NCBI GenBank assembly: GCA_902495025.1
Contig: CABUWB010000124.1
Location: forward strand, 1 to 6,166
Length of the DNA stretch: 6,166 nt
Direction: 5' to 3'
Source of the DNA: an uncultured Eubacteriales bacterium
GTDB taxonomy: Bacteria > Bacillota > Clostridia > Lachnospirales > CAG-274
The position numbers and the translations under genes are program-made. The notes under the pieces were generated by a model. The model was not told the origin of the DNA, made no database searches, and saw only the letters and a program-made list of their open reading frames with translations. Positions within the stretch are counted from its first letter, which is position 1. Each line of letters starts with the position of its first letter. This document shows positions 5,270-6,166 of the stretch, piece by piece.

Positions 5270-6052
5270 ATGAAAACTGTACTGACTATCGCAGGCAGCG
5301 ACTGCTCTGGCGGAGCGGGCATACAGGCAGATATCAAAACCATAACTGCCCATGGATTATATGCAATGAGTGCAATAACAGCACTTACTGCACAGAATAC
5401 AACAGGTGTTTACGGCATAAGCGAGGTTTCGCCCGAATTTCTTACACAGCAGCTTGACTGTATTTTTACCGATATTTATCCCGATGCGGTTAAAATTGGT
5501 ATGGTATCAAGCAAACCACTTATTGCTGCCATAGCAGATTCGCTTAAAAAATATAAGGCAAAAAATATTGTGCTTGACCCTGTTATGGTATCCACCAGCG
5601 GCAGCCGCCTTATGGCAGAGGACGCCTCAAGCTATCTTATTAAAAATCTTATGCCGCTTGCGGATATAATAACGCCTAACCTTATGGAGGCAGAGGTTTT
5701 AAGCGGTATCGCTATAACCGACAGGGACGATGCCGAAAGAGCTGCAGCAATAATTGCCGAGGATTATAGTGGCACTGTCCTTATAAAGGGTGGGCACAGC
5801 ACAGGTGGTGCCGATGACCTTATCTATACCGAAGGCAGGGCAATATGGATTGAGGGAGAGCATATTGACAACCCAAACACACATGGTACTGGCTGTACAT
5901 TAAGCTCCGCCATAGCGTCAAACCTTGCAAAGGGTATGGAAATAACACAGGCTGTAAAAGCCGCAAAGAAATATATTACGGGAGCTATTGCCGCACAGCT
6001 TAACCTTGGCAGCGGCAGAGGACCGTTAAACCACTTATACAAAATGCAATAA
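5270..6052 (+). CDS. thiD: Hydroxymethylpyrimidine/phosphomethylpyrimidine kinase (ThiD)
   Basis: A complete 260-residue kinase of the ribokinase fold that phosphorylates HMP and then HMP-phosphate to HMP-diphosphate, the pyrimidine substrate of thiamine phosphate synthase. Visible signatures are AGSDCSGGAGIQAD at 8-21, ALTAQNT at 38-44 with the substrate-contacting Gln, VLDPVMVSTSG at 101-111, TPNLMEAEVL at 135-144, IKGGHS at 172-177 and the catalytic loop HGTGCTLSSAIA at 205-216, with Cys209. There is no C-terminal ThiE or ThiN fusion; the protein ends at a usual ThiD length. One base separates it from thiM, and its GGAGG (5259-5263) lies inside the last codons of thiM, so the two are probably translationally coupled. 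It is followed after 19 bases by thiC. Confidence 0.96.
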   Translation: MKTVLTIAGSDCSGGAGIQADIKTITAHGLYAMSAITALTAQNTTGVYGISEVSPEFLTQQLDCIFTDIYPDAVKIGMVSSKPLIAAIADSLKKYKAKNIVLDPVMVSTSGSRLMAEDASSYLIKNLMPLADIITPNLMEAEVLSGIAITDRDDAERAAAIIAEDYSGTVLIKGGHSTGGADDLIYTEGRAIWIEGEHIDNPNTHGTGCTLSSAIASNLAKGMEITQAVKAAKKYITGAIAAQLNLGSGRGPLNHLYKMQ

Positions 6053-6071
6053 AGTTACAGGAGGAATAAAA

Positions 6072-6166
6072 ATGGCTTACAAAACACAGATGGATGCCGC
6101 AAAGCAGGGCATTATCACAAAGGAAATGGAAACCGTTGCTTTAAAGGAGTACAAAACAGCAGAGGA
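6072..6166 (+). CDS. thiC: Phosphomethylpyrimidine synthase (ThiC), N-terminal fragment
   Basis: Only the first 31 codons lie in the window; the gene runs off the right edge. The start has AGGAGG seven bases upstream. The opening (MAYKTQMDAAKQGIITKEME) resembles the N-terminus of clostridial ThiC, which reads TQM-AA-KGI-TKEME with few changes. ThiC is the radical-SAM iron-sulfur enzyme that rearranges aminoimidazole ribotide to HMP-phosphate, the substrate of ThiD, so the order thiM-thiD-thiC fits. The catalytic region and the C-terminal cluster cysteines cannot be seen, so completeness is unknown. Confidence 0.88.
   Translation, partial: MAYKTQMDAAKQGIITKEMETVALKEYKTAE

Noticed and set aside
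1..6166. CRISPR arrays, transposases, tRNA or rRNA genes, phage genes
   Set aside because: No direct repeats with regular spacing, no recombinase or transposase motifs, and no tRNA or rRNA-like stretches are visible on either strand.

Overview
The window reads as chromosomal DNA from a low-GC, Gram-positive anaerobe of the class Clostridia. The reasons are strong AGGAGG-type ribosome binding sites before nearly every gene, near-consensus housekeeping promoters in AT-rich intergenic DNA, a TPP riboswitch of Firmicute type with a terminator, and a small four-cysteine TSCPD protein typical of clostridial genomes. Genus and family cannot be fixed from this stretch. There is no sign of phage, insertion sequence, CRISPR or recent transfer.

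The window holds two divergent blocks that meet near 4200. The left block (1-4167) is all on the minus strand. In transcription order it has fabF (3-oxoacyl-ACP synthase II), a DedA-family membrane protein, a TSCPD-domain small protein ending at a strong terminator, a regulator made of two fused MarR units, and the first 231 residues of an efflux-type membrane fusion lipoprotein that runs off the left edge. The right block (4261-6166) is on the plus strand. It has a promoter, a TPP riboswitch with its own terminator, thiM, thiD and the first 31 codons of thiC: a thiamine operon for thiazole salvage and pyrimidine synthesis.

The thi genes form one pathway. ThiM phosphorylates hydroxyethylthiazole, ThiC makes HMP-phosphate, and ThiD makes HMP-diphosphate. 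The product thiamine diphosphate would shut the operon through the riboswitch. A helix can be drawn in which the aptamer core pairs with the terminator's 5' arm, giving a complete on/off switch.

The most interesting part is the regulator region. The tandem MarR gene has a TTGACA-17-TAAAAT promoter with one perfect palindrome filling the spacer and a second over the expected transcription start. A 15-base piece of this region recurs exactly, in the same position relative to the -10 box, in the predicted dedA promoter. This suggests that a single-chain MarR dimer controls itself, the efflux gene behind it, and possibly dedA. A second compact arrangement is a perfect consensus promoter for the TSCPD gene whose -35 lies in the loop of the hairpin just after dedA. 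Neither is clearly a new biological system, but both make testable predictions.
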